Made by a program: the position numbers and the translations under genes. The notes under the pieces are model-generated. The model was not told where the DNA came from, did no database searches, and saw nothing but the letters and a program-made list of their open reading frames with translations. From assembly GCF_000499385.1 (NCBI RefSeq), contig NW_013654464.1, positions 1 through 22,550 of the forward strand: 22,550 nucleotides of DNA. Reading direction: 5' to 3'. Shown one piece after another: positions 1 through 9,885 of this stretch. How positions within the stretch are numbered: position 1 is the first letter of the stretch; every line of letters begins with the position of its first letter. The DNA is from Eimeria necatrix (Eukaryota > Apicomplexa > Conoidasida > Eucoccidiorida > Eimeriidae).

Positions 1-87
1 TCCCGCCCCGCGGCCGGGGGGGCCCCCCGCCCCTCCGGGGGGGCCCCCTCGCCTTCTAGACCCTCCCCCGCGCCTTCCCTCTCCGAC

Positions 88-443
88 CCGCCGCCCCCTC
101 CCGCCCCCGGGGGGCCCCCGTGGCTGCTGGCGTGGCGGGCCCTGGCGAGGAGCTCGTGGAGGGGGACTTGGAAGTATTTGAAGTTTTTGGGTTCGAAGTG
201 GAGAGTGGGGGGCCAGGGTACCACGTGGGTACTGACGGGCTTGTTGGGGGTGCGGCTTTCGAGGTACCCGGGGGCCCCCCAGAGGCCCACGCAGGGGCCC
301 ACGGGGGCCCCCCGCAGCACGCAGGGGGCCCCCCGGGGCACCACTTCTTCCAGGAAGGCCTTCGCGCTGCTGCAGTGCACCACAGGCACTTCCTCCGGAG
401 GCACAGGCAGCAGGGGGGCCCCCCGGGGGGCCCCCCGGGGGGG
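88..443 (-). CDS. JmjC/cupin-8 domain protein, TYW5-like (partial, one exon)
   Basis: The minus-strand frame here encodes about 115 residues that match, by recollection of the family, the N-terminal part of TYW5-type JmjC proteins (Fe(II)/2-oxoglutarate hydroxylases; TYW5 hydroxylates wybutosine in tRNA-Phe). Visible in order are VPVVHCSSAKAFLEEVVPRG, the P-x-VL-x-G segment (PCVLRGAPVGPC), W then YLES, a THVVP strand, and the KNFKYFQVPLHELLARA block; spacing agrees with human TYW5. The catalytic His/Asp/His triad lies further C-terminal and would be beyond the left edge. The frame is closed upstream by a stop at 483-485. Possible acceptor AGs lie at 445-444 or 450-449, and a possible donor GT lies at 87-86, so both ends are uncertain. 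No ATG occurs in this frame. An ATG at 552-554 opens a different frame, joined only by a frame change near the C/G homopolymers at 420-445. Another small JmjC protein (JMJD7 or HSPBAP1 class) is an alternative. Confidence 0.68.
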
Positions 444-552
444 CTGGCCTGGGGGCCCCCGGGGGCAGGGGGGGCCCCCAGGTCAGGGGGGCCCCCTGGG
501 GCAGGGGCACAGGGGGCCCCTGCTGCTGGGGAACTGGGACACGGTGGAGGCA

Positions 553-656
553 TTGTGGCTAGCTGCAGCTAGCTATGGCTAGCCACAGCTAGCTGCAGCT
601 AGCCACAGCTAGCTAGCCAGAGAGCCGCAGATAGCTGCAGCTAGCTGCAGCTAAGA
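553..656. repeat. CTAGCTGCAG-type decamer satellite block 1
   Basis: Tandem and degenerate copies of a 10-bp unit, CTAGCTGYRG, with its reverse complement CTAGCCACAG, dense in the palindromes GCTAGC and AGCT. It is the first of five such blocks in the window. It is followed at 659-690 by a short CAG run. Confidence 0.85.
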
Positions 657-734
657 AGAGCAGCAGCAGCAGCAGCAGCAGCTGCAGCACGGGGCGCTGA
701 GCTGCTGCTGTGGGGCCCCTCAGGGCGTCTTGGG

Positions 735-812
735 AGTTGAAAAAGAAAGAAAATAATTTAATTTAATTTAATTTAAAAATTAAAATTAATTTTTAATTTT
801 AATTTAATTGAA
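735..812. repeat. AT-rich TTTAA/TTAAA simple repeat
   Basis: About 80 bp of degenerate AATTTAATTT-type repeats with A/T runs. It separates the decamer and CAG repeats from the first telomere-like arrays. No gene is visible. Confidence 0.8.
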
Positions 813-1670
813 AAAGACAAAAAGGCGGAAAGTCGATGCCCCAGCTGCGCCCGACTCCCCAGCCCGATCGAGGCCCCAAACCCTAAACCCTAATTTCAAA
901 CCCTAAACCCTAAACCCTAGTTTCAAACCCTAAACCCTAAACCCTAATAGCTAAAACCTGAAATACGAACCCTAAGAGACATATGTTCTTCGTCCAAACT
1001 CGATGGGTGAGGGGAAGGGGAGTCTTCGTGTTCAGATTTAGGGTTTAGGGTTTAGGGTTTAGGGTTTGGGTTCCACGGTTTAGGGTTTAGGGTTTAGGGT
1101 TTAGAGTTTGTTGGTCTTTAACGGCGTTTTTACTCCATTTCAACGGAATTTCAGTGCTCAGGGTGTGTCTTGGGGCTTTCGGGCTTTGGGTCTAGGGTTT
1201 AGGTCTAGGGTTTAGGGTTTAGGGTTTAGGGTTTAGCGCTTAGGGTTTAGGGTTTGATTCTAGGCGGGTGCTTGCGTCGTATATGCGCTTGCATAAGGCT
1301 TTCGCGCCTAAACCCTAAACCCTAAACCCTAAACCCTAAACCCTAAACCCTGGAGGCTTTGGGAGGCTACAAACGGCAGAAGATATGCAAACGGCGAAAA
1401 GAGCATTTAGGGTTTAAAGGCTCAGGGTTTAGGGTTTAGGGTTTAGGGTTTAGGGTTTGCAGAAGGACGCTTGCATGCCTTTTATCAAACGTACTTTGGG
1501 GCTGCTGCCTCTTTTGTTCTTTGCAACTGAAGCTCCAAGCCTTAGCGCTGAAGCCCTAAACCCCAAACCCTAAACCCCAAACCCTAAACCCCAAGCCCTA
1601 AACCCCAAACCCTAAACCCTAAACCCTAGCCCTAAACCCTAGGAACAACGCAATGGCGTGCGCCGCCTCC

Positions 1671-1862
1671 GTGGCTAGCTGCAGCTAGCCTCGGCTGGCT
1701 GCAGCTAGCTACAGCTAGCTGCAGCTAGCTGCAGCCTGCTGTAGCTAGCTGTAGAAAGCTGTAGCTAGCTGTGGCTAGCTGTGGCTAGCTGTGGCTAGCT
1801 GTGGCTAGCTGTAGCTAGCTGTAGCTAGCTGTAGCTAGCTGTGGCTAGCTGTGGCTAGCTGT
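1671..1862. repeat. CTAGCTGTGG/CTAGCTGTAG decamer satellite block 2
   Basis: Nearly perfect 10-bp tandem repeat, about 19 units, alternating CTAGCTGCAG, CTAGCTGTAG and CTAGCTGTGG. The copies keep strict 10-bp register through most of the block. It lies between telomere-like arrays and carries no coding signal. Confidence 0.9.
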
Positions 1863-2740
1863 GTGGGCACAGAGGCCTTTTGTTGATATTTGTGCACAGC
1901 CAAGGCCTGTCCCGAGGCTACTGGGACTGTGGGACCAGGGAGTAGGGTTTAGGGTTTAGGGTTTAGGGTTTAGGGTTTTTGGCATAGGGTTTGGTCTGGA
2001 GGGTTTAGGGTTTGGGGAAAAGAGGCTAGGGTTTACTGGGGCTGAGGGTTTGGGGGGGCGGCCAGAATGGCGCGTGCAAGGGCTCTGTCTTTGCGTGGAA
2101 TATGTCTACTTGTTTCGAGGGTTTAGGGTTTAGGGTTTAGGGTTTAGGGTTTGGGGTTTAAGGTTTTCCCCTCTTTGTTGCCTCGGCCTGCTGAGACGGC
2201 GGCGGCGGAGTGTCTAGCTGGGGTGGGTTGTTGGGGCCCTGAGGGTTTAGGGTTTTGGACGCGGAGGCCAGGGTTGGGGGTTTAGGGTTTGGAAAGTGGG
2301 GTTTAGGGTTTAGGGTTTAGGGTTTAGGGTTTGGGCGGGGTTTGGTGCTGAACTCGCTGGGGAGCGACAGAGGTCGTGGCTGGGGCGGCCGCTGCAGCCG
2401 CGCAGAGTTAGAAGACGAGGAAATTAATTTGAATTTGAAAATAAAAAAAAGAAAGAAAAGAGAAGACAATTCGTTTTAAGCGGACGGAGCTAGGGTTTAG
2501 GGTTTAGGGTTTAGGGTTTAGGGTTTGGGGTTGCGGCGCACGAGCGGTTCGGTCTGCGTGGCTGCGGCGGCAGCCGAGATCAGCGGCGTTTCAAGGCCTT
2601 TAATTAAAAAAGATTAATTATTTTAAAAGAACTTTTTGTTTTTAATTTAATTAATTCAAATAAGTGACGCATTTGGAACTCCGAAGCTGCATTTCAGCGC
2701 CGCTGAGTCACTTCGCTCGCCCGCGCCTCGCTGCCTTTTC

Positions 2741-2755
2741 AGGTGTACGTACACC
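2741..2755 (+). promoter_or_regulatory. Palindromic AGGTGTACNNACACC motif, copy 1
   Basis: AGGTGTACGTACACC; its inner 14 bp, GGTGTACGTACACC, are a perfect palindrome. It lies about 280 bp upstream of the ATG at 3023 and is preceded by CTTTTC. It could be a protein-binding site or the start of an intron (CAG followed by GTGTAC). Three further non-coding copies in the window share the same core. Confidence 0.4.
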
Positions 2756-3022
2756 GCAGCGCCTCTCCCGCAACTCTTCTTCTTCCTTTCTTCGGCTGTA
2801 TCGACACCAAATAAATAATTAAAAAAGAGACGGACAAGAAGGTCACTTGCTGCACCAAAAGTTCGGCTGCGAGCGCCGAGGGTTTAGGGTTTGGCCAGGG
2901 CTGGAGCGCCAAAGGCGCGGTTTCGGGCGAGGGTTTAGGGTTTAGGGTTTAGGGTTTGCCCCCGCCGCTCCCGCTCCCTCCAGGCCCCCGCTGCGCTCTT
3001 CGCTTTCCCCCCCCCGCCCCCC

Positions 3023-3818
3023 ATGCTGCTGCTGCGTCTCCTGCTGCTGCTGTCCGCAGCAGCTGCTGCTGCGCCCCCAGCAGCAGCAGCAGCAGCTCTA
3101 GCAGCAGCAGCAGCAGCAGCAGCAGAAACGGGGCTCCACCCCGCAGCAGAACCCACTGCAGCCCCACAAACTGACCTCACTTACCCGGGGGCCCCCGGGG
3201 GGCCCCCCGGCTTCTGGTCTTTGTCCCAAGACTCTGTGCATGCAGAGGGGGGCCCCCTGGAGGCCCTGGGGGGCCCCTACGTGTACCCTCCACCCGCTGC
3301 TGCTGCTGCAGCAGCAGAAGTCCCGCCTTTTGCTGCAGCAGAGGGGGCCCCCGGGGGCCCCATGATGGTGCACTTGGGGGGCCCCCTGGGCACCTCCCTG
3401 CGGCGCCCCTTGGGGGGCCCCCAGGGGGGCCCCCAGGGGGGCCCCCCTGAGTCTTCTTCTAATGGGCTTTCCCCCTCTGCTGCAGCAAAAAGGGGGCCCC
3501 TGGAGTCCCCAGTGGGGGGCCCCCAGGGGGGCCCCCCGCAGCAAACAGAAGAAGAAGAAAGAGACCCTCGAGAGCTTTTAAATGTACTATTTTTGTCTCC
3601 AGATTCTCTGGAAGTGAAGGAGGTGCAGCAGCAGCAGCAGCAGCAGCAGCAGCGGCAGCAGCGGCAGCAGCGGAGAGCAGCAGCAGTCAAGCTGCTGCTG
3701 CTGCTGCTGCTGCTGGCTCTTGCTGCTGCTGCGCTGCAGCGCCTCCGCAAAGGCTTCGCCTTCAGCCCCGCAGCTCTGCAGAGATTCTTCGCAGAAGCTG
3801 CAGCAGCAAAATATAAAT

Positions 3819-3862
<44 letters not shown>

Positions 3863-3928
3863 GAAACAAAAGACCGAGCAGCAGCACTGGATGCGGACAT
3901 GGACTCCGGCTTTGAAGACGAGAGCTGA
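3023..3928 (+). CDS. Predicted secreted/single-pass membrane protein with homopolymer tracts
   Basis: An intron-less ORF of 301 codons from ATG to TGA. I do not recognise the family. Residues 1-18 resemble a signal peptide (MLLLRLLLLLSAAAAAAP), followed by an Ala-rich stretch. Residues about 50-175 are an ectodomain-like region rich in GGP/GAP encoded by GGGGCCCC runs, with unique segments such as GFWSLSQDSVHAE and GGPYVYPPP. An acidic patch (TEEEERDPRELLNVLFLSPD) precedes poly-Gln at about 202-210 and a basic RQQRQQRR. Residues about 223-238 are a Leu/Ala hydrophobic segment, a plausible transmembrane helix, followed by basic QRLRKGFAF. The tail ends in acidic DADMDSGFEDES. The layout suits a type I membrane protein. 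ATG context is CCCCATGC after a C-rich leader. Low complexity lowers confidence; the non-repeat segments and sensible topology support it. Confidence 0.55.
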
Positions 3929-3942
3929 AAACAGAAAACTAT

Positions 3943-3999
3943 AATTAATTAATTAATTAATTAATTAATTAATTAATTAATTAATTAATTAATTAATTA
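3943..3999. repeat. (TTAA)n tetranucleotide repeat
   Basis: About 14 uninterrupted copies of a TTAA/TAAT tetramer immediately downstream of the stop codon at 3926-3928, probably within the 3' flank of that gene. Confidence 0.95.
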
Positions 4000-4059
4000 T
4001 ATTCAACAAAAGAAACAATTAACGAGTTTTAAGAATAACACAAATTGGGCCTATCACAG

Positions 4060-4960
4060 AACAGCCCCAGGGGGCCCCCAGGGGCCCCCGGGGGGCCCCC
4101 AGGGGCCCCTCGGGGGCCCCCACCCCCAGCGTTGCTGCAGCAACACACACAGCAGCAGCGCAGCAGCAGCGCAGCAGCAGCGCAGCAGCAGCACGGGGGC
4201 CCCCAGGGGGCCCCAGGGGGCCCCACAACCTGGGGGCCCCCGGGGGGCCCCAAAGACTAAGCGCCTCTGGGGCCCCCCAAGGACTGGGTACCTCAGGGGC
4301 CCCCAAAGCCGGGGGCCCCTCTTGGCGGAGCGGCTGTGGGGCCCCCTTGGTCCCTTGGGGGCCCCCCTGCTGCTGCTGCGCTGCTGCTGCGCTGCTGCTG
4401 CGCTGCTGCTGCTCTCCCTGGGGTTTTAAAGGCTTTTACAGCTTCAGAAGTTCTCAACATTCGCAGCTAATCTTTGGGGGCCCCTTCCTTGGGGGCCCTT
4501 TGTGAGGCCCCGGGGGGCCCCCCACTTGTGCCCTTTTTGGGGCCCCTGGGGGCCCCCCACTTGCGCGCGGCAGGGGCTTCAAGTGGGTCTCTGTGGGGCC
4601 CCCGGGGGGCCCCTGGGGGCCCCCGGGGGCCCCCAAAGAGGCCCAGAGGTGCAGCTAAAGGCACTTGTCGAGGGTACTACTATGGGGGCCCAATATGTTC
4701 CATTTGGGGGCCCCCAAAAAGGCACTTGTACTATCTCATGAGAGCCGCCCGAGGGGGCCCCCGATGTGCCTCTGGAGACCCTTCCGGGGCCCCCGGGGGC
4801 CCCTGGGGGCCCCTGGAGGCCCCTGGGGGCCCCCGGGGGCCCCCTGGGGACCCCTGAAGGGCCCCCGAGGGCCCCCTGGGGGCCCCTAGGGGCCCCCGAG
4901 GGCCCCCTGGGGGCCCCTAGGGGCCCCCTGGGGGCCCCTTGGGGCCCCTATTTGAGGGGC
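4060..4960. repeat. GGGGCCCC-rich block (large)
   Basis: Around 900 bp dominated by G4-6C4-6 palindromes spaced by short unique or CAG sequences, densest at 4770-4945. Because the unit is self-complementary, all six frames yield GGP, GAP or GPP peptides; the ORFs across it are not supported as genes. A CAG run (4140-4195) and a CTG run (4366-4412) are embedded. Smaller patches of the same unit occur at 1-520, 3185-3540, 5640-5690, 11085-11405, 12060-12290, 17765-17990, 18135-18180, 20925-20985 and 21118-21200. Confidence 0.9.
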
Positions 4961-5077
4961 CTCGGAAGGCTTTTTGGGAGCTTTTGTTATCGGTTTTAAA
5001 TGTGGCCAGTCGCTTTATTTTTATCATTTGGGAGAAAGCGGCGAAATTGTCTTTGGCGGCGGCCTGGGGGCACAGCT

Positions 5078-5288
5078 AGGGTTTAGGGTTTAGGGTTTAG
5101 GGTTTAGGGTTTGGGGTTTGGGGCGGTGTGGCTGCGAGCAGCAGCTGCTGCTGCTCCTGGGGCACTTGTTTGCAGCCACAAGTCCCTTTAAATAAACCCT
5201 AAACCCTTTTTGTCTGTACTCAAAGAACTGCACTCCGCTTTGCTGTTCACTAGGGTTTAGGGTTTAGGGTTTAGGGTTTAGGGTTTAG
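5078..5288 (+). repeat. Two telomere-like TTTAGGG arrays
   Basis: TTTAGGG arrays on the plus strand at about 5078-5120 and 5251-5288, with a short AAACCCT pair at about 5195-5207. The unique sequence between them shows no recognisable coding content. Confidence 0.9.
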
Positions 5289-5334
5289 CTGCTTCTGCCG
5301 CAGGAAGAGGCGGGAAAGTCGCTGCAAACAAATG

Positions 5335-5460
5335 GATAATAGGCAAATAAGAATAACTAAATAAATAAAATACAAATAAACAAATAAATATAAATAATAA
5401 ATAAATAAATAAATAAATAATAAATAAATAAAAACAAATGAATAAATGATAAAGAGATAA
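5335..5460. repeat. AAATAAAT-type AT-rich repeat
   Basis: Degenerate AAAT/AATAA tetramer tract. It produces hydrophobic Tyr/Leu/Ile ORFs on the minus strand that I treat as artefacts. It is followed at 5520-5590 by CTG/CAG runs and at 5640-5690 by a GGGGCCCC patch. Confidence 0.85.
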
Positions 5461-5726
5461 ACAACCCTCCAACCAGTCCTAAACAAAAAACAGAAACTTG
5501 CGGGTTCTCCGCATGCAGCTTCTGCTGCTGCTGCTGCGCAGCAGGCCAGAGCTGCTGCTGCTGCTGCTGCTGCTGCTGCAGCAGCAGCAAAGCAGCCACT
5601 AAAGCCCTTTTGCTGTTGTGGGCCCAAATACATACAGAGCAACAGGGGCCCCCCGGCCCCACCCTGGGGGCCCCGGGGGCCCCCCTTTGCTGCGCTCTCT
5701 TAGTCCCTGCTGTGCAAGCTCCCCAC

Positions 5727-6140
5727 CAGCTAGCTGTAGCTAGCCGCAGCTAGCTGCAGCTAGCTGTGGCTAGCTGTGGATAGCTGTGGCTAGCTGTGGC
5801 TAGCTACAGCTTGCTGCTGATAGCTGCAGCTGTACAGCTAGCCACAGCTAGCTTCAGCTAGCCACAGCTAGCTTCAGCTAGCCACAGCTAGCTTCAGCTA
5901 GCCACAGCTAGCTGAGGCTAGCTGCAGCTCGCCACAGCTAGCCACAGCCAGCTGAGGCTAGCTGCAGCTCGCCACAGCTAGCCACAGCTAGCCTCAGTTA
6001 GCTGCAGCTCGCGTCAGCTAGCCACAGCTAGCCTCAGCTAGCTGCAGCTAGCTGAGGCTAGCTGCAGCTGTCCACAGCTAGCCTCAGCTAGCCACAGCTA
6101 GCTGCAGCTAGCCACAGCTAGCTACAGCTAGCTACAGCTA
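5727..6140. repeat. CTAGCTGYRG decamer satellite block 3 (largest, with inversion)
   Basis: About 410 bp of decamer repeat. The left part (to about 5815) reads CTAGCTGTGG/CTAGCTGCAG; from about 5835 rightward it reads mainly CTAGCCACAG, the reverse complement. The unit orientation therefore switches inside the block. Copies right of the switch also form 20-bp higher-order units (CAGCTAGCCACAGCTAGCTT type). Confidence 0.9.
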
Positions 6141-6258
6141 ACTGGGCCAAAGGAGGGAGAGGGGAGAGCTCAAAAACAAAAAAAGAACTCAGGAGCAAAA
6201 GCCCCATGAGCTGCTGCATGCGGCATGAAGCCGCGCGCAGTCTAATAACTGCTGCATT

Positions 6259-6304
<46 letters not shown>

Positions 6305-6449
6305 TGCTGGCAGCAGCGACTGCAGCCAGTGGACAAATATTAAAACAAGTCTAACTACCTGCACGCTGTGGAACTAGCGATGAACCAATTGCTGCAGGAG
6401 TGTTGCTGCTGCTGCTGCTGCAGCAGCAACTCCTCCACCAAAACCTTGA
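6141..6449. other. 3' flank of Gln-rich gene with CTG run
   Basis: Between the decamer block and the stop of the large minus-strand gene. It contains a CTG run at 6260-6303, giving a 72-codon minus-strand open frame with poly-Gln that I cannot support as a gene. It is likely 3' UTR or intergenic sequence. Confidence 0.4.
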
Positions 6450-6464
6450 CTAACACGTGGCTTT

Positions 6465-6498
<34 letters not shown>

Positions 6499-6690
6499 CG
6501 CAGCTGCTGCAGCAGCAAACCCCGCAGGGACGACAGCAGCTTTTGGTGCTGCGCCTCCCCATCACAGCAGCGCCGTCTTTGCTGCTGCTTTTGCTGCTGC
6601 TCCTGCTGCCGCTTTTGCTGCTGCTGCTGCTGCTGCTCTCTCTGCCAAACTTCCACCAAGGCCAGAGACACGCACAGGACTCGGCGAGAT

Positions 6691-6723
<33 letters not shown>

Positions 6724-6804
6724 AGGCGCGTGTCAGTTTGCTGCTGCATATGAAGAACCTGCTGCAAAATGCAAGCCAGCAGCACCCTCAGTCGCAGCAG
6801 CGGA

Positions 6805-6845
<41 letters not shown>

Positions 6846-6937
6846 GTGCTTCGCCGTGAAGGCAGCCTGGAGAGAGGCAGCATGTTTTAGTAAAGGCTGC
6901 CACAGCACCACCAGTAAGTCCACGGGAGCAGCAGCAT

Positions 6938-6974
<37 letters not shown>

Positions 6975-7338
6975 TCCCTCTTGCTGCAGCAGCTGCAGCC
7001 GCTGCAGCAGAGCACGCACTTTGACTGCGCCCTTCAGAGACGCCCAGGCGTAGCAGCAGCAGCTGCTGCTGTCATTCGAATCTGCTGCTGCAGCAAGACA
7101 GTTCCCCAGAAGCAGCAGCAGCTGGTCTCGTACACGCTCTGCTGCTGCTATTGATGCTGCTGCTGCTGCTGCTGGCGCTGCTGCTGCTGTTGCTGCTGCT
7201 GCTTTTGCTGAAATCCCAGTATCACGCCGCCGCCGCTTGAGTCTTGCTGCACCCTCTGCGTCGGCCTGCTGCTGCTGCTGCTGCTGCTGCAGCTCTTGAT
7301 GCCGCTGCTTCCGCGGTGGAGGGCGCTGCAGCAACGGC

Positions 7339-7370
<32 letters not shown>

Positions 7371-7806
7371 TTGCTGCTGCTGCTCGTACGCAGTTCCCTG
7401 CTGCTGCTGCTGCACAGTCATCTGTCTGTGCGTCTGCCTCTGATTCTGCTGCTTCTGCTGCTGCATCTGACGCAGCGGAGCCTTTGCTGCAGTAGGGGCT
7501 TGCTGGCACTGCTGCTGCTGCTGTTGCTGTTGCTGCTGCTGCTGCTGCTGCTGCTTTTGCAGCTGCAGCGGCAGCAGCACCTCACCCTCCTCAAGCTGCT
7601 GCTGCTGTCCCTGCCGCAGTGGCGGCAGCAGCTCGTCCCCAACCTTTTGCTGCAGTCGTGCAGCTTGCTGCTGCTGTTGCTGCTCCTGTTGCAGTGGCAG
7701 CAGCAGCTCGTCCTCGAGCTGCTGCTGCGATAGTTCTTCCTGCTGCTGCTGCACCTGCTGCTGCTGCACCTGCTGCTGCTGCGACACACGCGGCTTACGC
7801 GCGCGT

Positions 7807-7838
<32 letters not shown>

Positions 7839-8245
7839 AGGCCCTTGCTGGCGCCGCTTACGCTGCTGCTGCAGCACTTTACCTTGCTGCTGCAGCATCT
7901 TGTCTTCCTGCTGCAGCACTTTGTCCTTCTGCTGCAGCGCCTTTTCGTGCCGCTGCAGCACCTCGTGCTGCTGCTGCTGCAACAAGTCCTGCTGCTGCTG
8001 CTGCTGCCGCTCCTGCTGCAAAGGAAGCAAAAACTCATCCTCAAGCTGCTGCTGCAGTTGTTCATCTAGTTGCTGCTCTGGCTGCTGCTGCTCAGCTTGC
8101 TGCTCCTGCTGCAGTGGCAACAGAAACTCGTCTTCAAGCTGCTGCTGCAGCTGCCCCTGCTGCTGCTGCTGCTGCTGCGGCTGCTGCCGCTCGTGTTGCA
8201 GTGAGAGCTGCTGCCTGACCTGAAGCTCCTGTTGCTGCTGCGCAC

Positions 8246-8282
<37 letters not shown>

Positions 8283-9278
8283 GGCTTGCTGCTGCTGCTG
8301 TCCCTGAGGCTGCCCCCGTTGCTGCTCCTGCTGCAGCTGCCGCTCTTCCTGCTGCTGCTGGTCTTGCTGCTGCTGCGGCTGCTCTTGCTGCAGCCCGAGC
8401 AGCAGCTCGTCCTCCAGCTGCTGCAGGTCTTTCTCTTGCTGCTTCTGCTGCTGAGCAGCAGATTGCTGCTGCTCTTCTTGCTGCTGTTCTTTCTCCAAAG
8501 ACAGGGGGAGCTCTTTCCGAAGCTTCTGCTGCTGCCGCTCTTGCTGCTGCTGCTGCTGCTGCTTCTGTTGCCGCTGCAGCTGCTGCTGCTCTTGTGGCTG
8601 CCGCCGTTGCTGCTGCTGCTGCTGCTGCTTCGGTTCTCCCTTCAGAGAACGAATGAGTTGCTGCTCTTGCTGCTTCTGGTGCTGCTCTTGCTGCTGCTGG
8701 TGCTGCTGCAGTTGCTGCTGCTGCTGCTGCTGCCGACAATGCTGCAGTTGCTGCTTGTGACGTCGCTCTTGCTGCTGCTGTTGCTGCTGCTGCTGCTCTT
8801 GCTCAAGCGGCAGCACCAACGCATCCTCCAGCTGCTGCTGCAGTTGCTGCGCTTGCTGCTGCTGCTGCTCAACGTCCTGCTGCTGCTGCTGTTCCGGTTG
8901 CTGCTGCTGCTGCTGCTGTGTAACTTCTTGCTGCTGTTGCTCTTGCTGCAGCGGAAGCAGCAGCTCGTTCTCCAGCTGCTGCAGGTTTGCTTCCTGCTGC
9001 TGCTGCTGCTGCTGCTCAGGCGGCTGCTGCCCAGGTTGCTCTTGCTGCAGAGGGCCCAGCAGCTCATCCTCCATCTGCTGCTGCAGCTCTTCCTCCTTTT
9101 GCTGCAACCGCTCCTGCTGCTGCTGCTCTTGCTGCTGCTCCTGCTGCTGCTGCTCTTGCTGCTGCTCCTGCTGCTGCTGCTCTTGCTGCAGCTCTTGCTG
9201 CTGCTGCTCTTGCTGCAGCTCTTGCTGCTGCTCTTGCTGCGGTGGACAAAGCAATTCTTCCTCCAGCAGCTGCTGCCC

Positions 9279-9327
<49 letters not shown>

Positions 9328-9578
9328 TGCTCCTCCTGCTGCAGTGGGGCCAGCAAGTCCTCCTCCAGCTGCTGCTGGAGTGCTTCTTCTTGCTGCAGCA
9401 GCTTGGGCTCCTCTTGCTGCTCCTGCTGTTCTTGTTGCTGCTGCTGCTGCTGCTGCTGCTCTTGTTCCTCCTGCTGCAGTGGGGCCAACATCTCCTCCTC
9501 CAGCTGCTGCTGTTCTTGCTGCTGCTCCTGCTGTAGTGAAGCCAGCAGCTCATCTTCCAGTTGCTGCTGAAGTTCTTC

Positions 9579-9615
<37 letters not shown>

Positions 9616-9832
9616 TGCTGCAGCTCTTGCTGAGGCACTTTAGGCTCCTGCTGCTGCTCTTGCTGGTCCTGCTGCTGCAGTTGCTGCTCTTGCTGCAGAG
9701 GAGACAGAAGCTCATCCTCCAGCTGCTGCTGCTGCTCTTGCTGCTGCTGCTGCTGCGGCTCTTGTTGCAGTGAGGCTAACAGCTCATCCTCTAGCTGCTG
9801 CTGAATTTGTTCCTCTTGCTGCAGCGGCTCAG

Positions 9833-9885
<53 letters not shown>

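Larger units (their letters stand above)
880..2957. repeat. Interstitial telomere-like heptamer arrays, both orientations
   Basis: At least eleven short arrays of the heptamer. AAACCCT reads on the plus strand at about 880-956, 1308-1349 and 1551-1641. TTTAGGG reads on the plus strand at about 1037-1107, 1190-1256, 1405-1458, 1944-1979, 2118-2163, 2297-2333, 2490-2530 and 2935-2957. Variants include AAACCCC and TTTGGGG. Orientation changes repeatedly, so this is not a terminal telomere. The 20-120 bp unique spacers between arrays contain isolated splice-site-like sequences (for example GGGTTTGCAG at 1455-1461), but I could not assemble a gene. AT-rich tracts lie at 2600-2660 and 2808-2830. 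Confidence 0.9.

Noticed and set aside
880..2957. A chromosome-end telomere
   Set aside because: The arrays are short, interrupted and switch orientation many times, and unique genes lie on both sides; they are interstitial.
5727..6140. A CRISPR-like repeat array
   Set aside because: The unit is a contiguous 10-bp tandem satellite without unique spacers, in a eukaryotic context.
7244..9773. Long plus-strand poly-Leu/poly-Ala/poly-Cys frames (for example 8232-9536) opposite the Gln-rich gene
   Set aside because: CTG repeats contain no stop codons in any frame. These frames lack any non-repeat protein signal, while the minus frame carries conserved motifs, a coiled coil and an AT-hook.
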